This document shows positions 45,101 through 57,100 of a DNA stretch of 64,000 nucleotides, piece after piece. The stretch's first letter is position 1, and the number at the start of each line of letters is the position of its first letter. The DNA is from Euglena gracilis (Eukaryota > Euglenida > Euglenophyceae > Euglenales), in the NCBI GenBank assembly GCA_039621445.1, contig CP154957.1:27822541-27886540 (forward strand). The letters run 5' to 3'. Position numbers and translations under genes: made by a program. The notes under the pieces were generated by a model. It had not been told where the DNA came from and did not search any database. It saw only the letters and a list, made by a program, of their open reading frames with translations.

Positions 45101-48100
45101 TGAACATGCAGCACAGCTGCAGACAAAAAGTGACGCCAATGAATGACGGTGTTGCCGAAGCGTGTGGTGTTGCACTGTGCAGTGTTGTATTGCACGGTGT
45201 GCTGTCCATGGGAAGAAAGGGTCTGATCACACGTTGAACAGAGAAGCGCTGCTCAACATCGCCATTGCAGAACATCATGACAGCGGCTTGATGCAATGTC
45301 TTCCACACACTTCGGCCTGAAAGCTTGGAACATTGCCCAACCCACTACCACAATCACAAAAGCCAAAAAATGAAACAAAAGGCCGAAATGTGGCCTTCCC
45401 CATCGTTTGCCAATTCTTTTGCTTCTGGGCCGTCATATTTCCACCCCATTTCTATGTTTGTTTCCCTTTGAGGAGGATTGCTCCTTGATTGAGGCATCAT
45501 TCTTCAGAACAAAAACTGTTCCAGGTCGTTTGCGGAAATTGTTGATTATTCGTGATTATTCGTGATTATTCGTGATTTTGGAAAATCCCCAAAAACGTGC
45601 TGGTTCATGATTATTCGTGATTATTCGTGGCACGAATTTGTGGGAAACCCTGGATTGAGCAAGAAGTTTGCTTGCTTTTCGATTGCAATGCACCGCAGTG
45701 GGATGCTGTTGAGCACAGGGGTACTGATGCGCTGTGCCATTATCGCGTTTTGGGTTCTGTCGTTTTTTGGGCTTCACGCATTCTCAACCTCTTCATGGAT
45801 GCATTTTTTGGATGCATTTCAGCGCACTTTATGTGAGTTTTTCATCGGACATTTTTTCCACAACAGAAAATTGAGATTATTTTTGCGACTGACAAAATGC
45901 GCTATACCTTGGCACATTTTGATGATTTGTTTCTCAGGGAGCATCCACCTCCCTCTGGCACATCAAGCACAGGTTCCATGCCTCCGCAATAGCTCTGTTG
46001 GTAAAGAGATCGGCTTCTCTGATTAATGGTGGCGGGCGCCGCTCGCATCCAGGGCGCGCTCCTGCTCCTGGAAGTCCCCCGTCATGTACGCCATGCCGCC
46101 GTTGAGGTCGAACGGGATTCCAGTCTCCCCCACCACGACCGGCACCCCACCCATATGCTCCGCAGCCCGCCGCTGCTTGCAGGCCAATGAGAGAACTGAA
46201 CAGCACCCCCACACTCCCAAACATCTGATGCAGGGCTGGAAAACATGGGGGAATGACTTTACTTGTTGTGGAATAAGGGATGCTGTTAGATCTTGTTAGA
46301 TTCCTCTGGAGAAATCTCAAATTTAACTCCAGGGGAGGGCTTGGTGGGATGCCTGGCTTGCACCCAAAAACTAACAGAAAAGCACAAAAGCACCTATGAA
46401 GTGAAACAGTGGTGTGCTTTTTCCCAGCAGCACAGCTGATGCTGTGAGAGAAAATCTAAAAAAAAAAATACCTCAACCAGGGCGTCGCCTAGCGACCCCC
46501 GGGGCCGGGCCTGGCCTGGGGAACTAAATACAAAAGATCGAAAACTGCAAAAATGACCCAAAAAACTGCTGATTGTGAAAAAAGAAAATCGATTTTGACC
46601 CCAAAAAAAGTTGCCCTGGCCAGCCCTTTTCCGACCCATTGTTGTTGCCCATTTTCAGCCCATGTTTGCACCTCCAAAGGCCAAAAATTTTTGTCACCAT
46701 CCAGCCACCCTTCTGGCAGCTGCAAAAAAAAAAACAACAAAAGGGGAAGGAGGTCCGGGCTGGGAAAAAGCTGCTGCTTGGCTGACCCCCCCAGGGATGA
46801 GGGTGCAGGGGTTTTTTCAAAGGAACTTGAAAAAAAAACTTTGACAACCTTAAAAAAAACACCTTAAAAATTTTGGTTAAAGTGCCTTAAGAAACCTTAA
46901 GAAACCTTGAAAGCTCTTTTAAAAAGTCATTTTGGGAAAATTTTCAAAATTTTGAGCCAAACTTGCAAATTCTCAGCAAAAACAAGCCAACTCCAGGGAA
47001 AAGTTTTCTGGCATCGCTGGAACACTGTCCATCCAAAAAAATGGGGTTTTCGACTTTTGCTTTTGGGCCCTGTTCGACCCCGGGATGGCCCTTAGATTCC
47101 CTTAAAAAAAAATGGATGCCTTGAAAATGTAGAAATGCCTTGAAAACTTTGAAAAAAAAACGCCTTTGAATTTTTTTTCTTCAAATTGGCTTTAGCGACG
47201 CCCTGATCTCGGCATTGTCCTCACCATCCTTGGCCCCCTTTATCAAAATTAAAAAAGGGAGCTCTGCAGCCCAGGCATGGAGCTCCAGGCTGGGAAACAG
47301 CTGCTGCTTGGGTCCCTCCCCCACATAGACCCTCTGGCTTAAATTGCTTGAGCAATTCCCAGGCAACGGTGTACAAAGGCCCCTTCCAAAGGTCCCTGCT
47401 TCTGGATGGGAATCTGTGGCTGTTTGGGCGATGGAAGGTGTTTTGGAGGTGGGTGGGTGGTGGGCACCCTACACACCCCATGCAAATTGCTTCGTATTGC
47501 AGAGAGCAAGGTATTTCCCATTTCCCAAAAGTCAGTCAGTCTTGAGTTCCTGACATCCAATTGGGGTATCGGTCATTTAAAAAAGGGGAACAAAACAAGG
47601 CCAAAAATGAGCCAGGTCTCATCTCAGAAAATTCAACACAAAGCACCAAACTAAAACTTCGCACCATCCAGGAAAGATGGGTTGCAATCCAAACACGATT
47701 CAGTCCCTCGGGGGGTCAAACCCATGGTCATGACAGCAAAGCTGAGGTAATTGCATGGTCTGAAAATTAAATAAAACTGGCTGCAAAGGAAACGTGTGCA
47801 TGGCAGCCAGAAGAAAGTACTTCAACAGCCTGGACGGATGGCAGCAATTCCCTGCACCCTGGCCTGGTCGGCCGAAGCGGATCCGAGCTGCAAAAGCAAC
47901 GAAGGGAAAAGGTCCTGCCAGCCTGCAGACGCCAGGTTGTGAGAAAATGAAGTCTGGTATTAGCCCTCTCCTGGAAGATCCAGAACCTTGCCGGGAGAGA
48001 ACACCGCACATTGCTTGTCGAATTTCAGCTGGACCATTTCGTGAAGGGATGGGGTTGCCACTGCAATTCTCGGACGATCGCACGCGACATAAACCACTCG

Positions 48101-51100
48101 CAATCGGCAACACTCTTGTAGTTAATGTGCGGCATCATAAAAAAAATGCACCGGTCACAGGGCAAACATTCTCTTCTGTCGTGGTGGTCGCAGCCCACAA
48201 AAAAAATTCTACCAAAGAGTGAAAAAATTATTTCACCGCGGAAAACTTGCCAAAAATTCGTGGCAAAAATGAATAGTGCAGTGGACGCGGTGCACACTTT
48301 CAAATTTGACACCATACATGGTTCCCCCCCCAAAAAAAGTTTGTGGAGGACGCAGCGCAAAGAAGCATTTTCCCGGTTTCACTAACAACAAATATGGTTG
48401 GCATCCAAAGATACTGACCTTACTTGGTCCATCAAGTTGGTACATCGGGATTCATTTCTGAAATCCTTTTGTTTTATTAGAAAGCAATGTTATCAATAAA
48501 AATAAAACCAAAACCAGAATGAAATGAGGGATGTAGCTTTTCAGAATCATCTCAACTTTTTCTTGAACTCAGGAAGTTGCAACCAGCTTGCATTCCCCAA
48601 TGCATCAGAATAACCTTCAGGGTTTCGGCCAATGCAACGCCTCCCATTTCTGCAGTGGTAAGAGGAACAGCAGTTGGGGATTGGCTATTTTGTTGTCTCG
48701 ACCACCTTGGAGATGTTATAAAGAAATCACACCAGAGTTAATTCTCTTTTTCAAGATCCTTCAGATTCAGAGAAACATATGTCAAAGAGGATCCACAATG
48801 AAACTCCCCACAAAAATATGTACACTTTTCGTACTTCTGGGACATCGAACTCATAAATGGCCAGGCAAAGATGGTCCACCCTGTGCCAAAAAAAAACAAA
48901 AGTTTTGATGGTGGTTCCCTTTTGGGCTTCAGCACCATGGTGGCCCCTATTAATTGAGCTTAAAGCCCCATACACACCATGTGTCCAGGTAAACCCCTAC
49001 CCAGGAATGTTCCAAAAATTCAACCTTCATCCATTGATGATTTCTGAAGAGAAATCCCAGTCTGAGGAGATATCAGAGTGGCTTCACACATCTCTGGAAC
49101 ATCTTTCAGCGGGGGGGGGTGCCCCCCACCAGGCATCATCTGATGAGATTGCAGATGGTATTGTACAATTGTTCAAAATTTCCCCCACACAAGCCAGAAA
49201 TGCTTACTCAGGTGTGTTACTTCTGCCAGGGGTTGGGGAGAAGTTGAAATTTCATCCCCTCTTTGAATCCTTACAAAAAAAAGCGAACAAAAATATTCAG
49301 AAATATGGTGCTTTCTGGGATCCCTGGCCTCTGCTGAGGCATCTGGCCTCAGTTCCCTTTACCACCCTTCAACACAACCTGTCACAGTTCACGTTTGCAC
49401 TTGATTTTGGTGTGTCGACTCTTGATGTTGCTCAGATATTCTGATTTGTCAGAAATGCAACGGTGTGCAAGTTTACTAGGCTCGAGTCCTTATGCTAAAA
49501 TTGGGAGAAAAGGTCAAAAAATCGCAAAATGAGAGAGGAATGGTTTCCTTACCAGAAATTCCCCAAATCTTCACCTTTTAAAAGAGTATATGGCCCTCAC
49601 AAAGGACCATTGCCCCCCAGGGGGCCCTGTGTTTTTGACCCTCCAACCCCCCTTCAGAGGTATTAAGGCAGACACCATTGCATCTTTAACAAAAAATGCC
49701 TTAGAAGATTTTGGGATTGATTCCCGTATTTGGGGTCCCCACTCCACCAGGGGGACAGGAGCAGGGTTTGATATAAGGACAGGTGGGGGGGGGTGGTCCG
49801 GACCCCCCCTGCGGGCCAGGAGGGGGGGGGGGTGGGGGGGACACCCCCCCACCTAAACAGTGGCGCGGTCTGGGTGACCGAAAATTCTTGACCCCCAAAA
49901 CGACCAAAAGTGCCATTTTGGGCACTTTTTGGGCAAAAATTTGCCAAAAATGCAAAAAATTTTCGGCGCAAAGCGCCAGAGGAAAAAATTGACCCCTTTT
50001 GGGGGGGTCCCGGGTACCCCCCAGGGTCGGTCCGGACCCCCCTGGCAGGTGGGGGGGGGGGGTCTGGACCCCCCTGCGGGCCAGGAGGGGGGGGGGGGGG
50101 ACACCCCCCACCTAAACCATGTACGCCCTCCTTATATCAAACCCCGGACAGGAGTCAACATGATGAAAAGACTGGGTTTGAGCACAGAATTGGTTTGTAA
50201 GATTGGTCAGTGGAAAAGTGTGGAAGCCTTTTGTTTCCACTATCAGAGGTTGGGTGCCCAAGAACCCAAGAAAAGTTGGAGCACGCTTTAAGACAAAATG
50301 TGTTGTCTTGGACGATTTCATGACATAGTGGAACTTGGTGTTTCTCAGCAACGTGCTTTTTTCCAATGAAAGAAAAACCGAATTATTTTTGAGCCAGTGA
50401 TTATCGAGTGGTACCGATACCTCGAACATTCCACCCATCCTCACAGGTCAGTTATCTGGAGAGGGAATCTGTACAAACCTTTTGATGGGACTCCGAAAAT
50501 AAAACCGGGCTTTGGTCATCTTGACAATCTTTTCCTTCTCGGGCCAAAGGCGCAGGGAAACGCCAAAAATCCGGGCCACCGAGTGATTGTCTGCTGCAGA
50601 GCAGGTGATCAAGAAAACAGCTGCAGACGTGTGAATTGATTTTGTGTATACGGAGTGAAGGTTTGCCTTTTGGCGGAAGTGAAGCAAGCAGCGCACCTGG
50701 ATGCCCTCCCCGTCCCAGGCCATCCGGGCGTAGTACTTCTTCATCATCAGCGTGATGCCGTCGTCAAGCACCTATGGTCATCCAGAGTCCCAGACCCAGT
50801 CACGCCCAGTCACGCCCAGTCATGCCTAGTCACGTTAACGGAAATCCCAGTCATCCCAATTTAAGGGAGGTTCTTTGGCCATTTTTTTTCACCACTTCTG
50901 GATGCTGTTGGTCGTTCTTTTGGTCACTTTTAGCTGTGTTTTTTTTGGGTTGCTTGTTGGTCACTTTGGGCTACTTTTGGGCCACCTTTCAACCTTCTTT
51001 GTCCATTTTTGTCCACCTTTGGCCGCTTTTGCCCACTTTAGGCTCCTTCTGCTGCTCTTTGGCCAAGCCACTTTTGGCCGTCTTGGCCGGTTTTTGCTGC

Positions 51101-54100
51101 TTTTGACTGCTTTTAGCCACTTTTTGCTGCTTTTGTCTGCTTTTGGCCATTGTTGCCAACTTTTGGCCACTTTTTGCTGCTTTTGACTCGTTTGGCCAAT
51201 TTTTGCTGCTTTTGAAAAAGGTTGGCCACTTTTGGCCACTATTTGAGGCCTTCGACTGCTCTTAGAAACTTTGTGGTCATATGAAACTAAAAAAAAAAGA
51301 CCTAAAAGTGTCCAAAAGTAGCCAAAAAAAAGGTCAAAACTGGGCAAAAGTAGACAAAAAAAAGTAGAAAAATGGCCAAAAGCAATCAAAGGCAGCAAAG
51401 AGTGGCCTAAAATTGGGCAAATATGGGTAAAAAATGGTCAGAAGTTGGCAAATGCAGCCAAAAGTGGCCCAAAGCAGCCAAAAATTGCCCGAAGTGGCCA
51501 AAAGAGGCCAAAAAATGGCCAAAAATGGCCAAAAGTGGCCAGTCGGGCCCAATCACCCCCAGTTATGTCCAGTCACGCTCAGTCATGGTATCTATGGGGC
51601 TCCTCAAAGCCAGTCACGCCCAGTCACGCCCAGTCATTTCATAGGTGCTTGGCCGTCATACCAGTGGTCCGCACAAACCACGTTCTCCTGGTGGCTGGGG
51701 TCCTTCGGCCGGTCCCATGTCGGCCTCTTGGCCACAGGTCGTCCTTCCAGAGGGAGCAAACCGTTGCATTCAGACCTGAAGGGCCACCCAACTGCCCCTA
51801 GGGGAGGGGGAGAAGGGGGCTTGTGAGTCACATCTCTAATCTCGGCACTTTGCACATTCCAATGACACATGACCCCTATTTTTAGGTACCTTGTCAGGTA
51901 CCTATATTTTTAGATACATTTTTTCTATAAAAAAAAATGGCTGGACAAACAAAAACAAAGGCGGGCATGGGCAGACGAGGTGCGTCTTCACTTTCTCCGA
52001 TGCAAACGGGGCGTCCTCGATGAAGATGAAGGCGGTGGGCTGCAGGTGGTGCACCGCCCGGATGACCGACTTGGCGAACGGGACGAAGAAGTCCGCGTAG
52101 AAGTCGAGGCGGCGACCCTGCGCCTCGCAGAAATGCCGCGGCCGGAGGAGCTGCACCGCTGGAAGGATCCCTCCGAGCGTCATCCGATGGTCCCTGCAGC
52201 ACTCTCGCGTCCACCCTCTCCAATCCCAAAGCAAAAATTCCACCAAATGACCTCACCTCTGGCACTCGTGCCGAAATTCAAAAAACTCGTGCCGAAATCA
52301 CTGCCACCGTAGCAGAGGGGATCCCTGGCCAGCCATCCCGGTACGTCACCACGCCATTCGCCTCCCAGATGCACGAGGCCAGAAGTGGCTCTCAACGCCG
52401 GGGCGACCACCAAACCCAGCCGCGGCAATCCCCCCCCGGGGTTAGTGGGATCTGGTTTGCCTGGTCAGTTGAAGGGGGGCAGTGGGTGGGAGGGCCAATA
52501 GGTCCAGAAATTACCTCCCCCACGCCAATGTTCCAGGAAAGTGCCGTTGGGGGGTGTCAACGACACACCGTGTCAACGGCACTGTACCATCAAAAAAAAA
52601 CGGGGGGGGGGTTAGTAGGTGAGAGGAAGTAGGTGGGGGGTTGGACGTTGCTAACCCAACAGCCATTTGGTACCAACCCACCCACATTTTTTGAAAGCAT
52701 ACAGCTAGCACCCTCTGTTCTTGGAACGGTTTGGCAAATTTTCGAAAAGAAATGACAGAATTTGTGAAGTGTTTTGCCAGTGTTTCTTGAACGCTTGGAC
52801 AGGATTGCCATGGGCAGCCAAACGCTGTGCAGCACTAAATGCAACTGGTGTAATGTCGAGTGGTTTTATTCTCCACCCACAGCCGCGAACGATTCTGTCC
52901 GAATTCCACCCCCTCCGCAGAAGATCCCTCGATCCCCCCCAACAAAATGACGGAATAAAATCGGACTGAATTTTCTTTTTTCCCCAACATTTGCTCAATT
53001 AGTGACAGGGGGGGAGAAACTGCACACGGGCTGGTCAAAAACTGCACTGCAAAAAACTGCAAAAAAAACTGCAAAAAAAAACTGCAAAAAACTGCACTTC
53101 AACAAAAAAATAACAATAAACAAGCTGAAATGGTGTGCATATGCAAAACAGCGTAAAATTGCGACCACATGAGCACACCCCAATTCGCCTAACTTTTTTG
53201 CAACAACTTTGGAGCTGAAGATGACAAAAATGGAAATAATCAATCAAGGTGCACTGTGCATGGTTTTTAGCCAGATATCGACAGTTTTGGAGGGGTGGAA
53301 GACGGCCCCAAATGTCAGTACAGCCTGGTCCCCATACCTGGGCCTATGGGAAACCGTGATTTGGCCCTAAAACTGGAAACCGATTGGGGGTTCCCATTGC
53401 GATCCCCGGTATAGCTATTCCGATGTGCCGGCCGGATTAGTGCCTACGGGTGTGAAAAACATGCGGATATCAAAAAACTAGCCAGATATCGACAGTTTTG
53501 GAGGGGTGGAAGAAAAAATCCCTCAGATTTTACTAAATGCAACTGGTGTAATTTCGAGTGGCTTTATTCTCCACCCACAGCCGCGAACGATTCTGTTCGA
53601 ATTCCACCCCCTCCGCAGAAGATCCCTTGATCCCCCCCAACAAAATGACGGAATAAAATCGGACTGAATTTTCTTTTTTCCCCAACATTTGCTCAATTAG
53701 TGACAGGGGGGGAGAAACTGCACACGGGCTGGTCAAAAACTGCACTGCAAAAAACTGCAAAAAAAACTGCAAAAAAAAAACTGCAAAAAACTGCACTTCA
53801 ACAAAAAAATAACAATAAACAAGCTGAAATGGTGTGCATATGCAAAACAGCGTAAAATTGCGACCACATGAGCACACCCCAATTCGCCTAACTTTTTTGC
53901 AACAACTTTGGAGCTGAAGATGACAAAAATGGAAATAATCAATCAAGGTGCACTGTGCATGGTTTTTCATGCACTGAAATGCAAGTCATGTGTTTCGATG
54001 CCGGGTCACACCGGTTTTCCTGCACCAAAACTTGTACCGACCATGCCCACAAAGATGCCAAACAGTTTCGGTCCATCATTATCAGTATTTAGTCCCTAGG

Positions 54101-57100
54101 AATCCCAACATAAATAACTGAATCTGCTCAGGAGTGTGCGAATGACGCTTGCCAAAATAAGCATTGTGACATCTGTCACCACAGGCTGGAGCTCAGGGGT
54201 TTTTTTTTGCGTTGTGCAACAGACGCATGTTCTCATGGAAATGCACATGGCCGCAGGATGGATGCATTCCCCCCCTGGAATTTCATCAATCTGTTTAGCT
54301 CCAAACGCTTGGCCATGGGATGACCTGGACACTCTGTGGCTCCAGTCCTCCTCCTTCGGTGGCTCCACCACTGGCTGCATGTTGAAGCCCCAGTCACCAG
54401 CAGGCACACGATCCGCCTTCGCCTCGTTCACGAAGAAGTGCGCGTCCGTCGGCGTGCAGTTGTCAGATTGCAAGGGGACATGCCGATGGCATACACCCCT
54501 GGTTTCGAATGCGCTTGGCTGTCCTTGCAGAACGTTCTGCAGGTTCAGCTTGCACCCCTTCTCGGTGAACACAATCAGCTTGCGGACGGCGTTCATAACT
54601 TCAGTATCGTCAGAATGGACAAAAACCCATGGATATTGAACTCCAGCTTCTTCTTGTAGACGGGGCGCTCCTGTGTTGAAGACGCAGTAGCAACTTGGAG
54701 GACAGGGGTGGCAACTGGTGGAACAAGGGCAGCAGCTGGTGGAACAGGGGCAGCAACTACCCCCCCCCCCCGGGGTCCACGACTAAAAAAAAAACCCTGC
54801 TGGAGATGGAGCAAATTTGGTTGGGGAGTAATTGTGGCCTTGTCACCGAAACAATCTGTTTTTTTTTGGAATAATGGCTACACCAATCTCTGTTGTATTA
54901 AGAGGCAAGGCAGATGGCAAAGCAGTTTAGGGGCAAGACAATTACTGGGATAACTGCAGACAACACAACTCATGAACAGATGATGCTTTCTCTTGAGAAA
55001 CACCCTTCAAACATATAATCCAGCACCAAAAAACAGACACCTCAGGTTTCCTCAAACCTGAAATCAAAAAAAACTGCACGTGTGCAGTTTTTTCAGAAAA
55101 AAAGTGCAAAAAAAACTGCAAAAAACTACAAAAAAAAACTGCAAAAACCCAAAACGTGAAAACTGTAATAAAAAAAACCTGCAAAAAATGCACGGTGCAT
55201 ATTCCCCCCCCCCTGTTAGTGATCCCCTTCCTGACCTCCAAATATGGCCAAAACCAGACTACTTTCACGTTTCCTCGACGGTGCACCCCCTGGACTCCCT
55301 CACCCCCTCACGATGGACAGCGGTGTGAAGTAATCCATACCCTCCCAGTGGGGACACTCCTGTATGGGCTGCCATCCTTCCACGCTCGCGCGTGGCCCTT
55401 GTTCAGCCACTCCTTGCCCACCTTTTTGAACCCAAATGGGCCACGGTCGTAGATCTGCACAAATGGAGCAACATGGTCAACCCCTCACTGGAGAATATAC
55501 TTCCTGATATTTTTTCCTGTCCAAATGTTGTTTTCGAAGAGGTTTGTATCCATTGTTCTATTGCAGGAAGGGCCAGGACGTGAAGAGGGTAAAGCCAATC
55601 CCATTAAAAAAAAAGCTTGGCGTCATGTTGAGGTGGGCCACGTTTTGGCTCACCAGGTTTTACCCCCCGAAAATGGTGGCAATCCACATATGGAGGGCAG
55701 CATGTGGCCAGCAGTTAACCCCAAGTGCAGTGGGAAATTTGGATTGTGAAAGGCGACACAAAAAATAAAGTCCGAGACCGGCCACCTAAATTGCTGAAGT
55801 TGAGCAAACTCCCAAATAATAACTCCAAATAAACAAGCAAATAATAACAATAACGACTTCGGTTGTCCAGATGTTTTCCCCCAACTACCCTCTGGTTAAG
55901 ACAAAAAAATCAAAGCAAGGAAAAATCTTACCGAAGGTTGCAGAAATCAATCAATCAATCAAATTTCTCGAGTTTGTACACATTCCAAAAATTGGCAATT
56001 TCACCCAAATAACGCCCTCTGCAATAATGCCCCCTCCAGGCTCCAACTTTGGTTGCCCAATAATAACCCAGGCTTATCACTAGAGGCGGTTTCGTGTAAA
56101 CAAGAACCTTGCTTGCCCATTGTCCACTGGCTGAATCGACTGGGAAAGCTTGATGATTATTTTCTTTCCCAGGCCATAATGAAGGCCAAGGGGTGGTGCG
56201 GGGCTGCTTCCTGGGAGAAAGGGGTTTCCACAACCCAGATTGTCAGGGATTATATCTGGCACTTGCACACATGAGTCATTTGGCCGCTGCTTGAGATATC
56301 CTTTGATCGAGATTTATAAATCCTTCAAGTTTTCTGTTGTTGCTACAAGAAAACATGCAAACGTTTGGATCCAGGCAAAAGCGCAGGTTATTTCATTCCC
56401 GCCTTGTCTAAACAGGTGGAGAACTTAAATAAAGCAAACCAGCAGGGAGGATAACAGAAAAATGTTGATGGATATTATACACCATACTTGTATATTGGTC
56501 TGACTGGGTCCAAATATACATTCCCATTTGCCGCCATTTATCCTTTTTTCAAGTTTTTAATAGCTCAATGTTCACAGAGCTCGAATTTAGAAGCTTCCGC
56601 TCACCACAGCTATGCACTCACAGCACAATTACGTGTTCAGGAAAGCACACCGAGACTTCGACAGACTGGCCAGCACCCAATGCCATGCTCTGCAGAGGGG
56701 TGCAACATGGCCCCTGCCATGCGCCTTTAGCTCGCCAGACAAATGTGCAGCCAACCTTCGTGACGTGAGGTTTACCTGTCTGGGACTGCAAACCCTCGCA
56801 GGGACAAGCGCCACCGCACCGGAGGCGCATGGTTCCAGCGTCAGTTTCCAGTCATAGGAGTCCAGGTCTTCCAAGCCTATCCACCCCATGTTTGGCTCAT
56901 TCATCGTCCCGTAGCCAATCACACAGGGCAAGTCCTTCAACCGCTTCACCACTTCAAGAAGCAAAGCCAGACATCCCCCTTATCGATGGATAATGCAGCA
57001 GAGCAGAAACACAATTTATCGCATGGTCATGAATCCTTCATGCACTTTGGAAAATAATTAATTGCATTTTCTGGCGCCTTGCATGATCCTTCGCCGTTCA

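Noticed and set aside
47794-48222. 142-codon + strand frame [15 protein letters not shown]
   Set aside because: No recognisable domain and no splice or promoter support. It overlaps the GH5 intron and a possible DIRS gag remnant.
54136-54639. 167-codon + strand frame [14 protein letters not shown]
   Set aside because: No family resemblance. The minus strand gives more protein-like exons, and the + frame appears to be its shadow.
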